Below, one piece after another: positions 36,516-44,935 of a DNA stretch of 64,000 nucleotides (the stretch's first letter is position 1; each line of letters begins with the position of its first letter). A program made the translations under genes and the position numbers. The notes beneath the pieces were generated by a model. That model ran no database searches, was not told where the DNA came from, and saw only the letters and a list, made by a program, of their open reading frames with translations. Source of the stretch: Chitinivibrionales bacterium (GTDB taxonomy: Bacteria > Fibrobacterota > Chitinivibrionia > Chitinivibrionales > WJKA01); the NCBI GenBank assembly GCA_014728295.1, contig WJLW01000123.1, positions 32,070-96,069 of the forward strand. The letters are read 5' to 3'.

Positions 36516-38741
36516 ATGCTGCAAAAGACGAACGCAATCGTATCGGCTGTATTTCCTCATATAAAATCCCGGATAATGATGCCGGCCGTTATTGGGTTGG
36601 CCGGACTGGGGTGCGGAATTGCACTTTCACATATCATCACCTCCGGATTACACACTGAATTGTACATCAATGCCGTGCTGGTGTCAACGCTGGTTGCCCT
36701 TGCCGCCGGTATATTGTGCGGGCATCCGTTCGCCCGCTTTCTTGCCTTCGGGGCGGCCGGATTTTGCGTGCTCACCTGCCACCTCTCGCGGCAGCAGGCA
36801 TTCTTTGCACACTTGACGCCGCTTTGCAGCCGGGAGGAGCCGGTTGTATGCAACGGTCGCATTATTTCGCCGGTGGTTGACTATTACGGCAAGTACCGGT
36901 TTTTGTTCAGGCTGGACGCAATCGTACCGCAACCGGGGGATACGATACACATTAACGCCGTAGTTGAATGCATCTGCCCGGTAAAGCCGTATGCGTATGG
37001 CATAATGTCGGTCAGCGGCGTCTACCGCCCGCCGAAACCGCCCGTCTCCTTCGGTGGATTCGATCAATATACGTACATGCTCGGCAGAGGCATCCGGGGC
37101 CGGCTTTACGTTCGTGAGATCGCGCAGCAGTCGCCGACGGACTTCCCGCCGCACCGGGCCGCCGGGGCAGTTCGCACGTATATGCTGCGGATACTGGAGA
37201 AGGTGGACAACCAGGATAATCGCGCAATTCTGCAGGCATCACTGCTGGGCGAGCGCCAGTCACTGTCATCCGAATTGAAAACCAGATACCGTGAGGCGGG
37301 AATTTATCATCTGCTCTCGATTTCGGGACTACATATTGGCATGCTGATCGCGTTCGTCCTGGTCATCCTGGGAAAACTGCCGGTTCATAAATCCGTCAGA
37401 GTGTTGATAGCCATTGGTCTTATCTGGGCATACACACTCTTTGTCGGGTTGATGCCGTCAATTGTGCGGGCGTCGATCATGGCCACGCTGTTGCTTTCAT
37501 CATTGCTGATCGGCAGATCGAGCAATGCCATAAATTCTCTGGGGATCGCCGGGATCGTATGGCTGCTCTTCTCACCGCAAAGCCTGTTTGCTCCGGGATT
37601 TCAATTGTCTTTTGCGGCCACGTTCGGCATTCTCTTGCTCACACCGAGGATCAAGAAAGGCATCGAAGCAGGGATGCCCTCGGCCGATGTACAGGCCGTG
37701 CTTGACAAAGGCACGGCATCTTTTGCGGTGAGTATGGCCGGATTCATTGCGACGGCGCCGGTTCTGGCCTGGCACTTCGGAGCATTGACACCGTTCGGGC
37801 TGCTGGCCAATCTACTGGCGGTCGTATTGATGACGGGCGCCATGTGGTCACTGTTTGCCGCGATGATCGCGGGCGGCATCGCGCCGCTTGCGGAGATTAC
37901 CACCGCCTTTTCGTCACTGCTGCTGAGCGGCATCGACGGGCTGGCACGCCTGAGCACGTTTGTTCCCTTCGCTCATGTTGAAGTGGTCAAGCCCGGTGCG
38001 GAACTGATTGTCGCCTTTGTCGCAAGCGCCTTGCTCATCGGATCGGCACATCGCAAGCGAGTCCTCCGGGTTGCACTGCTATGCCTGCTCGGCATAATGA
38101 TACTGTTGCCCGGTTCGCTGATTTTGCGGCGGATGCTGAGCAGAACTGAGATAATTGCTTTCAGTACGCGTCACCGGGCACTTGCGGCAATCACCTGGCG
38201 CAAGGGCAAACGCTGGCTGGTGGGAACACTTGACGAGTCTGCCGGCGCATCCTCCCTTCGAAACAGTATAGCGCCCTGGATGCGAACATCTTTCTCTAAG
38301 GAACTTGATGCGGTGTTGCTTGACGGCGCCAACCCGCGGCTGATACAGCATGCCGACAGGCTGCTGGCGCAGTATCGGCCGCGCACTATCTACCTGTACA
38401 ATGCGGTTGACTGGAAAGTACTGCACAATCTCCGTCAAATCGGGGCGGAAGCCGGGTGCGGTGTGGAGCGAGTTTTTGTGGGAGATACGCTCGTGGCCGG
38501 CAGGCAGCAACGCTGCGTCGTGCACAATGAGGGCGGCAGCTTTGCGCTGCAGAGCGGGGGAAATGCCGTAAATCTCAGGAAATCTTCCGATTCAGGATTC
38601 CACCTGTCAGTAGATGGGGAAATGTTTGAGAATGGCAGATTATCGGCGGTACGGTACCGGATTGGGAGGGACGGGCAGATCACCCGCCAATCAGCGGCAA
38701 AGTGCAATCATCCGGTTTCGTCGCTGTCGTCCTGTTTCTGA
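36516..38741 (+). CDS. comEC: ComEC/Rec2 DNA-uptake channel with degenerate C-terminal MBL-like domain
   Basis: A 741-residue polytopic membrane protein. Residues about 40-190 match the N-terminal DUF4131/OB-like region, and 230-500 form the competence domain with the hallmark YHLLSISGLHIGMLIA. The C-terminus (about 545-700) follows the layout of the metallo-beta-lactamase domain of ComEC, but the metal-binding HxHxDH is missing: LDAVLLDGANPRL stands where it should be. The channel part would carry single-stranded DNA across the inner membrane, while nuclease activity of the tail is unlikely. No other competence genes are nearby. The region before the ATG has no strong ribosome-binding site. 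Confidence 0.9.
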   Translation: MLQKTNAIVSAVFPHIKSRIMMPAVIGLAGLGCGIALSHIITSGLHTELYINAVLVSTLVALAAGILCGHPFARFLAFGAAGFCVLTCHLSRQQAFFAHLTPLCSREEPVVCNGRIISPVVDYYGKYRFLFRLDAIVPQPGDTIHINAVVECICPVKPYAYGIMSVSGVYRPPKPPVSFGGFDQYTYMLGRGIRGRLYVREIAQQSPTDFPPHRAAGAVRTYMLRILEKVDNQDNRAILQASLLGERQSLSSELKTRYREAGIYHLLSISGLHIGMLIAFVLVILGKLPVHKSVRVLIAIGLIWAYTLFVGLMPSIVRASIMATLLLSSLLIGRSSNAINSLGIAGIVWLLFSPQSLFAPGFQLSFAATFGILLLTPRIKKGIEAGMPSADVQAVLDKGTASFAVSMAGFIATAPVLAWHFGALTPFGLLANLLAVVLMTGAMWSLFAAMIAGGIAPLAEITTAFSSLLLSGIDGLARLSTFVPFAHVEVVKPGAELIVAFVASALLIGSAHRKRVLRVALLCLLGIMILLPGSLILRRMLSRTEIIAFSTRHRALAAITWRKGKRWLVGTLDESAGASSLRNSIAPWMRTSFSKELDAVLLDGANPRLIQHADRLLAQYRPRTIYLYNAVDWKVLHNLRQIGAEAGCGVERVFVGDTLVAGRQQRCVVHNEGGSFALQSGGNAVNLRKSSDSGFHLSVDGEMFENGRLSAVRYRIGRDGQITRQSAAKCNHPVSSLSSCF

Positions 38742-38875
38742 CTGGCCCGGTTATTCGTAGGTTCGGCAAGCGCTTCTTCTTCGGGGGTGGCATATTTGCC
38801 TTTGCGATGATAAGTTGATTTATCATCGTGCACCTGTTCGGATTTCTTCGGCAGAGGGATTCTTTGTTTTGACAT
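38708..38875 (-). CDS. small charged hypothetical protein (55 aa)
   Basis: I translated this short frame by hand: it starts MSKQRIPLPKKSEQ and ends QKQDDSDETG. It is highly hydrophilic, rich in Lys, Glu and Asp, with a central KGKYATPEEEAL, and has no membrane segment. It lies 28 nt after the TauE/SafE gene on the same strand and overlaps the 3' end of the convergent comEC by 34 bp. The ribosome-binding site is weak. No family is recognised; it may be a small co-transcribed protein or chance. Confidence 0.4.
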   Translation of the reverse strand: MSKQRIPLPKKSEQVHDDKSTYHRKGKYATPEEEALAEPTNNRASQKQDDSDETG

Positions 38876-38903
38876 TTTAATCTACACGCTACAGGCCAGG
38901 GCT

Positions 38904-39713
38904 TCAATGCATAGTTCGGTCAAGAATCATCATAATTACCGCCAGAATAATTACGCCAAACACTACAAATTGCAATTTGCGGCCGCCTATCTTTTTTGAG
39001 AGCGTTACACCAAAATGCGTGCCCCCCAGCGCGCCTGCTGCCATTAAGAGGGCGACTTTGAAATTGACGTCGCCGGAATGACCGCCGTCGCTTTGACCGA
39101 TAAATGCGTAGATGCCGGACATTACCGTCATCGATATTAGTGCAATGAAAATTGATGAACCGACATACATGTCTTTTTCTTTATAAAAGAACAACAGCGA
39201 CGGAATAATCAGAATACCTCCGCCTATTGAGGTCATTCCCATAATTGCCCCGATTAAAAAGACAAATGCTATTTGCACTATTCTGCCGGCGGTTGTTTCG
39301 AAAAAAGAGATCTTGAGTTTGGAATAGTCGATCAATACCGTAAAGAGCGCAAACAGTATCGAGACAATAATCGTGTAGCTGATGGCATCCTGCAGCCTGG
39401 CCACACCTGCGGGAAGCAGAATTGACTTGCTCCACTTAACCAGCAGCGATGCGATAATGACGCCCGGCAGGGAATTAATGAGAAAATGAAGGCTTGCCTT
39501 GAAATTGATGGTACCCTGGCGGTAATGCTTAAAACCGGCGTATATTTTGGTCAATACGGCATAGAGTCCGGCGGTGCCGACAGCTTCGATGGGTTTCAGC
39601 TTGATAATAAGAATAAGCACCGGCACAGCAAGTACGCCACCGCCGACACCGGTCAGGCCAATGAGAAATCCCAGAATCCCCCCGGAAACAATATACACGA
39701 CAATGTCAACCAT
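38904..39713 (-). CDS. TauE/SafE family (TSUP) membrane transporter
   Basis: About eight membrane segments in 269 residues, with the family's repeated glycine-rich motifs GFLIGLTGVGGGVLAVPVL (near residue 15) and GAIMGMTSIGGGILIIPSLL (near 175). TSUP proteins move sulfite, sulfonates or other organic anions across the inner membrane; the substrate here is unknown. I use ATG 39713, with AGAGGA 9 nt upstream, rather than the in-frame ATG 48 nt earlier. Confidence 0.9.
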   Translation of the reverse strand: MVDIVVYIVSGGILGFLIGLTGVGGGVLAVPVLILIIKLKPIEAVGTAGLYAVLTKIYAGFKHYRQGTINFKASLHFLINSLPGVIIASLLVKWSKSILLPAGVARLQDAISYTIIVSILFALFTVLIDYSKLKISFFETTAGRIVQIAFVFLIGAIMGMTSIGGGILIIPSLLFFYKEKDMYVGSSIFIALISMTVMSGIYAFIGQSDGGHSGDVNFKVALLMAAGALGGTHFGVTLSKKIGGRKLQFVVFGVIILAVIMMILDRTMH

Positions 39714-39785
39714 CAAGCATTCCTCTACACGGGTTAGCGTCGAAAGGGAGATAAAATACATAAACCGCAGCTTTTCACAGAATGC

Positions 39786-40487
39786 TCAGCACGTCCGGCA
39801 ATCTGCCCATTGCATGGTGGACCAGTCGAGATGCTGATGCGGGCAGAACCGGTTTTTGTATGCCATGCTGGCATTTTCCCTGATGTAATAGCCCAGATAA
39901 TAGTGCTCCAATCCCAGTTTGCGGGCATACTCGATCTCTTTGCACATGCTGAATACTCCCAGGCCGAGTTTTTTGTAGTCGTTGTGGAAAACAAAATAGA
40001 CACTGCTTAACCCATGCGACGAACAATCCAGGAAGCCTGCCGCTGCCAGCTTTCCGTTGTAATAGTATTCTGACTGCAATGACGGGCATGAGGCAAAAAA
40101 GAAACTGTTTTGAAAATCGTCCTTATCGGTATCGTGATTATTGAAGCGCCGTATCGAGTGGTCGACATAGATATCAAATATCTCATCCGAATAACTCAGC
40201 GGTTTGAATTCGACGGAGGTCAGCGCATTGCGCCTGATAATTTTGCGTTGACTTTTGCGCAACCGGAAATCCTGCACCTTCACCCGGATCGGGGAACAGG
40301 AGCGACATTGCAGGCACATCGGCCTGAAAAAATACGCTCCGAACTTGCGCCAGCCCTTTGCCAGAAACTGTTCCAGATCACGCTCATCGAGCTCGAATGC
40401 ATGGAAATAGGCGAAGCGTGCCGTTCGCCCGTCGATATACGGGCACGGGAAAATGTTGCTGAGTTGGATGTCCTTGATGATAATCAT
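39786..40487 (-). CDS. bpt: aspartate/glutamate leucyltransferase (Bpt/Ate1 family)
   Basis: The enzyme transfers leucine from Leu-tRNA to N-terminal Asp or Glu, marking proteins for ClpAP degradation by the N-end rule. Signatures: PCPYIDGRTARFAYF near the start, FRPMCLQCRSCSPIRVKV (cysteine cluster), YYNGKLAAAGFLDCS, SSVYFVFHNDYKKLGLG, and LGYYIRENASMAYKNRF. I use ATG 40487 (233 residues), which fits the family N-terminus. The ATG at 40568 adds 27 residues and cannot be excluded, since neither has a good ribosome-binding site. It is divergent from the kinase-uridylyltransferase gene. Confidence 0.87.
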   Translation of the reverse strand: MIIIKDIQLSNIFPCPYIDGRTARFAYFHAFELDERDLEQFLAKGWRKFGAYFFRPMCLQCRSCSPIRVKVQDFRLRKSQRKIIRRNALTSVEFKPLSYSDEIFDIYVDHSIRRFNNHDTDKDDFQNSFFFASCPSLQSEYYYNGKLAAAGFLDCSSHGLSSVYFVFHNDYKKLGLGVFSMCKEIEYARKLGLEHYYLGYYIRENASMAYKNRFCPHQHLDWSTMQWADCRTC

Positions 40488-40614
40488 GAGCAGGGGCCCG
40501 GGGAATACAGAATGGTCCTGTTGAGCGGGACAATCCATTCTTCCATCCATCCAATATATTTTATACATCTTAAAATAAAACTCCTACCACCCCTACGCAT
40601 CCGGAGAATCATGC

Positions 40615-42537
40615 ATGAAAATTTTTGTACCCGGCAGAATCTGTATTTTCGGCGAGCACAGTGACTGGGCCGGTGGCTATCGCAGAATAAACGGTGCGCT
40701 CGAAAAAGGCTCTACCATTATAACCGGCACCAATCAGGGACTTTATGCGGAAGTCAAGCCGCATCCATCCAAACTGATCTTCAAGGCCACGCTCGAAGAC
40801 GGAACTAAAAAAGGGCCGTTTGAAATCCCCATGAATCGCGATCGACTCCTTGAAGAGGCCCAGAAGGAGGGCTTTTTCAGCTATGCTGCCGGTGTTGCCT
40901 ATCAGGTACTGACGCATTACAGGGTGCGGGGACTGGAAATCGACAACTATCTTACCGACCTGCCGGTTAAAAAAGGACTTTCATCCAGTGCCGCGGTGAC
41001 GGTGATGGTCGCGCGGGCATTCAATCGCATTTATGACTTGAAAATGACCATCCGCGGAGAAATGGAATTTGCCTATCTGGGTGAAATCACCACTCCTTCA
41101 CGCTGTGGTCGCATGGATCAGGGGTGCGCCTACGGCTCCCGACCGATCATGATGAGCTTCGACGGCGACAGGATTGACGTAAAAGAGATTTCAATCGGCA
41201 GCGATCTGTACTTTGTCATTGTTGACTTGTGCGCAGGCAAAGATACGAAAGAGATACTCAATCGCCTCAATCACGCATTTCCTTTTGCTGAGGACGACGT
41301 ATCAAAAGCAGTACAGCACTATCTCGGCAGAATCAATGCCGACATCACCCGCGATGCACTGGAAGCAATCGAAAATGGTGATGCTGTTCGTATCGGTGCC
41401 ATCATGCGGCAGGCGCAACAGGAGTTTGACAAGGCCTGTACTCCCGCGTGTCCGTCTCAATTGAGCTCACCGGTATTGCACAAAGTGCTTGAATACGAAC
41501 CAATTCAGCCCTATATCCTCGGCGGCAAAGGGGTTGGCTCGCAGGGTGACGGGACGGCGCAGTTTATTGTCAGGGACGAAGCGGCGCAGCACCAGGTTAT
41601 CAGTATCCTGGAGAAGGACCTGAAAATGCAATGTTTGAAGCTGGTAATCCAATCGGCACGACGGGTGCGGAAAGCAGTTATACCCGCGGCCGGTTTCGGC
41701 ACCCGTCTCTTCCCCGCATCAAAGGCAATGAAAAAGGAGCTCTTTCCGATCATTGACAAAAACGGCAGAGCCAAACCGGCAATCATGGCAATCGTCGAAG
41801 AAGCGGTTGATGCCGGAATTGAAGAAATTTGCATCATCGTGCAAAAAGGCGAGCGCAATCTCTTTGAGGATTTCTTCTGCATTCCACCGATGATCGAAAA
41901 TTTTAACAAATTGTCAAAAGAATATCAGCGCATGAGTGAATATATCCAGGAGTTGGGCAACAGAATCAGCTTTGTCCAGCAGGAGACGCAGGAAGGATTC
42001 GGTCACGCCGTCTATTGCGCAAAGGACTGGGTCGGTGACGAACCGTTTCTGCTGTTGCTGGGCGATCATCTTTACGCTTCGGACACTACAACCTCCTGCA
42101 CCCGCCAAATGCTTGACGCATACGACCGAGTCGAGACCAGTGTTGTCGGCCTGAAAATAACGCCGGGAGAGATCATTCATCACTTCGGCTGTGCGACCGG
42201 CGCCTGGCAGGAACCCAAATCATTGTTACAGTTGACGGAATTTGCCGAAAAGCCGGATCTGGCGTATGCCCGCGAGAAACTGCATGTTGAGGGTATGCCG
42301 GAGGATCAATTCTTCACGGTTTTCGGCCAATATGTGCTGCAGCCGGAACTATTCGAGATTCTGGATGAGCACATCAGTCAGAATATCCGTGAAAAAGGTG
42401 AATTTCAACTCACATCTTGCCTTGATCGACTGCGCCAGGAGCGGGGATTCTACGGATATGTCGTCAAAGGAAGAAGGTTCGATATCGGCATTCCCGAAGC
42501 GTACCAGCAAACGTTGGCTGATTTCAAAAATGCCTGA
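40615..42537 (+). CDS. bifunctional GHMP sugar kinase / GalU-type uridylyltransferase
   Basis: One 640-residue reading frame holds two enzymes. Residues 1 to about 335 are a GHMP kinase: PGRICIFGEHSDWAGG (6-21, galactokinase-like), the ATP loop VKKGLSSSAAVTV (118-130), and the third motif GGKGVGSQGDG (303-313). Residues about 350-640 are a GalU-like nucleotidyltransferase: RKAVIPAAGFGTRLFPAS (352-369), LLLLGDHLY, LTEFAEKPD and FDIGIPEAYQQTL. The likely job is free sugar to sugar-1-phosphate to UDP-sugar in two coupled steps, comparable in logic to the bacterial fucokinase/GDP-fucose pyrophosphorylase FKP. The sugar is unknown; a uronic acid, arabinose or galactose are candidates. No stop or frameshift separates the halves. 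Confidence 0.85.
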   Translation: MKIFVPGRICIFGEHSDWAGGYRRINGALEKGSTIITGTNQGLYAEVKPHPSKLIFKATLEDGTKKGPFEIPMNRDRLLEEAQKEGFFSYAAGVAYQVLTHYRVRGLEIDNYLTDLPVKKGLSSSAAVTVMVARAFNRIYDLKMTIRGEMEFAYLGEITTPSRCGRMDQGCAYGSRPIMMSFDGDRIDVKEISIGSDLYFVIVDLCAGKDTKEILNRLNHAFPFAEDDVSKAVQHYLGRINADITRDALEAIENGDAVRIGAIMRQAQQEFDKACTPACPSQLSSPVLHKVLEYEPIQPYILGGKGVGSQGDGTAQFIVRDEAAQHQVISILEKDLKMQCLKLVIQSARRVRKAVIPAAGFGTRLFPASKAMKKELFPIIDKNGRAKPAIMAIVEEAVDAGIEEICIIVQKGERNLFEDFFCIPPMIENFNKLSKEYQRMSEYIQELGNRISFVQQETQEGFGHAVYCAKDWVGDEPFLLLLGDHLYASDTTTSCTRQMLDAYDRVETSVVGLKITPGEIIHHFGCATGAWQEPKSLLQLTEFAEKPDLAYAREKLHVEGMPEDQFFTVFGQYVLQPELFEILDEHISQNIREKGEFQLTSCLDRLRQERGFYGYVVKGRRFDIGIPEAYQQTLADFKNA

Positions 42538-42853
42538 AGCATTGTGCCCCCCCATTTCGCACCACAGATTTCGTACTGTCGATCCCGGTCGATTTGCCAA
42601 AGTCCCCCATTCACCGCAAACGCGCCGCGTCAAAACACCATATTTATCCGGTATTGGGTATAATTTCATCCTGAATACACTATATCTTGTGCTTGCATTC
42701 TCATGACCATTCCTGCACGTTCTTGATCGAACATGCTCATTATTGATTAGATGACAACGATTCCGGTAATTATTTATTTTCTTCACGCGAAAATTTCAAT
42801 CTTGTATGTAATCTGAAATTACAAACTTAATCCTCAGAAAGGAGCATCTGAAT
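42538..42853 (+). promoter_or_regulatory. acs leader region with two inverted repeats
   Basis: This 316-bp AT-rich gap precedes acetyl-CoA synthetase. It contains TATAAT at 42659-42664 without a clear -35, an imperfect inverted repeat at 42715-42736 (GCAcGTTC and GAACaTGC around TTGATC), and a perfect TGTAAT-N5-ATTACA at 42807-42823. AAGGAG precedes the acs ATG. The repeats are candidate operators or leader hairpins. I see no gene. Confidence 0.4.
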
Positions 42854-44842
42854 ATGGCCGATCAACAATCCAAAGGCGGCATGACTTCCTTCATGAACGA
42901 AAAAAGGACCTTCCCGCCGCCGGCATCCATTCAGGAAAATGCATATGTAAAGAACATGGAACAGTATGAGGAAATGTGGAAGCAATCCATTGAAGATCCG
43001 GATGCTTTCTGGCTCGAACAGGCCAAAACCCTCACTTGGTTCAAAGAACCAGCCAAAAGCCTGGAATACACCTGGGACACCAAGGCCCGCAAGATCGAGC
43101 ACACCTGGTTCGAAGACGGCGAGATCAACGTTTCCTACAACTGCCTCGACCGTCACCTCGATACTCCGATCGCCAAAAAGACGGCTATCATCTGGCAGGG
43201 CGACGCTGAGGATGACGTCAAAAAATACACCTACGAAGAGCTTCACAAAGAAGTATGCAAGTTCGCCAATGTGCTCAAGGCAAAAGGAATCAAGAAGGGT
43301 GATCGTGTCGCCATTTACATGGGCATGGTCCCCGAACTGGCAATTGTCATGCTGGCCTGCACCCGCATCGGCGCGATCCATTCGATCATTTTCGGCGGAT
43401 TCAGCTCGGATGCAATCTCCGGGCGCGTGAATGATTCCGACTGCAAGATGCTGATCACCTGCAATGTGTCTCGGCGCGCAGGCAAATCAATCAAACTGAA
43501 AGATATTTCGGACAAAGCCCTCGAATCATGTCCGACTATTGAATCGGTTGTTGTTGTCAAGGTCACCGACGAAGAATGCACCATGAAGGACGGCCGCGAC
43601 GTCTGGTATCACGAAGAGACAGCAAAGGCAAACGAGGAGTGCGAAGCCGAAAAGATGAATGCCGAAGACAAGCTCTTCATCCTCTATACGTCCGGCTCAA
43701 CCGGCAAGCCCAAAGGTGTTGTTCACACCACCGGCGGCTACCTGCTGCACACTTCACTAACGCACAAATATGTTTTCAATATTCATGACGATGATGTGTA
43801 CTGGTGCACGGCGGATATCGGCTGGGTAACCGGTCACAGCTATATCGTTTACGGACCTTTGGCAAACGGCTCGACGTCCATTATGTTCGAAGGTGTCCCG
43901 ACCTATCCGGATGCCGGCCGCTTCTGGCACATCTGCGATAAATTCGGCGTAACCAATTTCTATACCGCCCCGACTGCAATCCGCGCCCTCATGCGTCTGG
44001 GTGAAGAATATGTCGCCAAATACAAACTCGACACCTTACGCATCCTCGGCAGCGTCGGCGAACCGATCAATCCCGAAGCATGGATGTGGTACTACGAAAA
44101 AGTCGGTCACAGCACATGCCCCATTGTCGACACCTGGTGGCAGACCGAAACCGGTGGCTTTATGATTACCCCTCTGCCGGGCGCCATGACCCTCAAGCCG
44201 GGTTCCGCTTCGCGTCCGTTCTTTGGTGTCAAGCCGCTTGTACTGCGCGACGATCGTTCCGAATGCGATAAGAACGAAGGCGGCAAGCTCTGCATCGCCA
44301 AACCCTGGCCGGGCATGATGCGTACTATGTGGGGCGATCACGATCGCTTCGTCGACACCTACTTCACGATGTACGAAGATCTCTATTTTGCCGGTGACGG
44401 TTGCCGCGTTGATGATGATGGAGACTACTGGCTGATGGGTCGCATTGATGATGTTGTCAACGTATCCGGACACCGTATCGGTACCGCCGAGGTTGAAAGC
44501 GCACTTGTCAGCCACGATAAAGTCGCCGAAGCGGCCGTTACCCCGATCCCGCACGAAGTCAAGGGGCAGGGGCTTTACGCCTACGTCACCCTGAATGAAG
44601 GAATTGAAGATTCAGATGAATTGAAGAAAGAGCTGATCATGCATGTCCGCAAGGAAATCGGCCCGATCGCCGCTCCGGAAGCAATTCAATTTGCGCCTTC
44701 ACTTCCCAAAACTCGTTCCGGGAAAATCATGCGTCGTATTCTCAGAAAAATCGCTGAGAACCAGACCGACAATCTGGGCGACATTACGACGCTCGCCGAT
44801 CCGAGCGTTGTCGAAAAGCTTATTGCCGGTCGCAACGCTTAA
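42854..44842 (+). CDS. acs: acetate--CoA ligase (acetyl-CoA synthetase)
   Basis: Acs activates acetate to acetyl-CoA with ATP via acetyl-AMP. The 662 residues show the adenylate-forming P-loop YTSGSTGKPKG, the acyl-binding block ADIGWVTGHSYIVYGPL, VDTWWQTETGG, GRIDDVVNVSGHRIGTAEVE, and the C-terminal lysine that can be acetylated in LPKTRSGKIMRR. N-terminal ENAYVKNMEQYEEMWKQS is typical. A good AAGGAG site and strongly preferred codons suggest high expression. A hairpin terminator follows at 44861, then an OFA-type transporter that may supply its carboxylate substrate. Confidence 0.96.
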   Translation: MADQQSKGGMTSFMNEKRTFPPPASIQENAYVKNMEQYEEMWKQSIEDPDAFWLEQAKTLTWFKEPAKSLEYTWDTKARKIEHTWFEDGEINVSYNCLDRHLDTPIAKKTAIIWQGDAEDDVKKYTYEELHKEVCKFANVLKAKGIKKGDRVAIYMGMVPELAIVMLACTRIGAIHSIIFGGFSSDAISGRVNDSDCKMLITCNVSRRAGKSIKLKDISDKALESCPTIESVVVVKVTDEECTMKDGRDVWYHEETAKANEECEAEKMNAEDKLFILYTSGSTGKPKGVVHTTGGYLLHTSLTHKYVFNIHDDDVYWCTADIGWVTGHSYIVYGPLANGSTSIMFEGVPTYPDAGRFWHICDKFGVTNFYTAPTAIRALMRLGEEYVAKYKLDTLRILGSVGEPINPEAWMWYYEKVGHSTCPIVDTWWQTETGGFMITPLPGAMTLKPGSASRPFFGVKPLVLRDDRSECDKNEGGKLCIAKPWPGMMRTMWGDHDRFVDTYFTMYEDLYFAGDGCRVDDDGDYWLMGRIDDVVNVSGHRIGTAEVESALVSHDKVAEAAVTPIPHEVKGQGLYAYVTLNEGIEDSDELKKELIMHVRKEIGPIAAPEAIQFAPSLPKTRSGKIMRRILRKIAENQTDNLGDITTLADPSVVEKLIAGRNA

Positions 44843-44860
44843 TTTCGTTAGTCAATTTAC

Positions 44861-44902
44861 AAGCCGGATACCGCATTATTGATATCCGGCTTTCTTTTTT
44901 TT
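44861..44902 (+). terminator. rho-independent terminator after acs
   Basis: AAGCCGGATA (44861-44870) pairs perfectly with TATCCGGCTT (44883-44892) around a 12-nt loop, followed by a T-rich tract to 44902. It lies 18 bp after the acs stop, before the transporter start at 44936, so the transporter is probably partly or wholly separately transcribed. Confidence 0.85.
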
Positions 44903-44935
44903 CACCTCATCAGAACGTTCTCAGAAGGATTTGGT

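Noticed and set aside
40615..42537. Frameshift-made fusion of kinase and GalU genes
   Set aside because: The frame is continuous through a short linker (about residues 335-350) with motifs of both families in the same frame.
42827..43381. 184-codon minus-strand ORF over the acs start
   Set aside because: Antisense to the well-conserved acs N-terminus, with no family resemblance.
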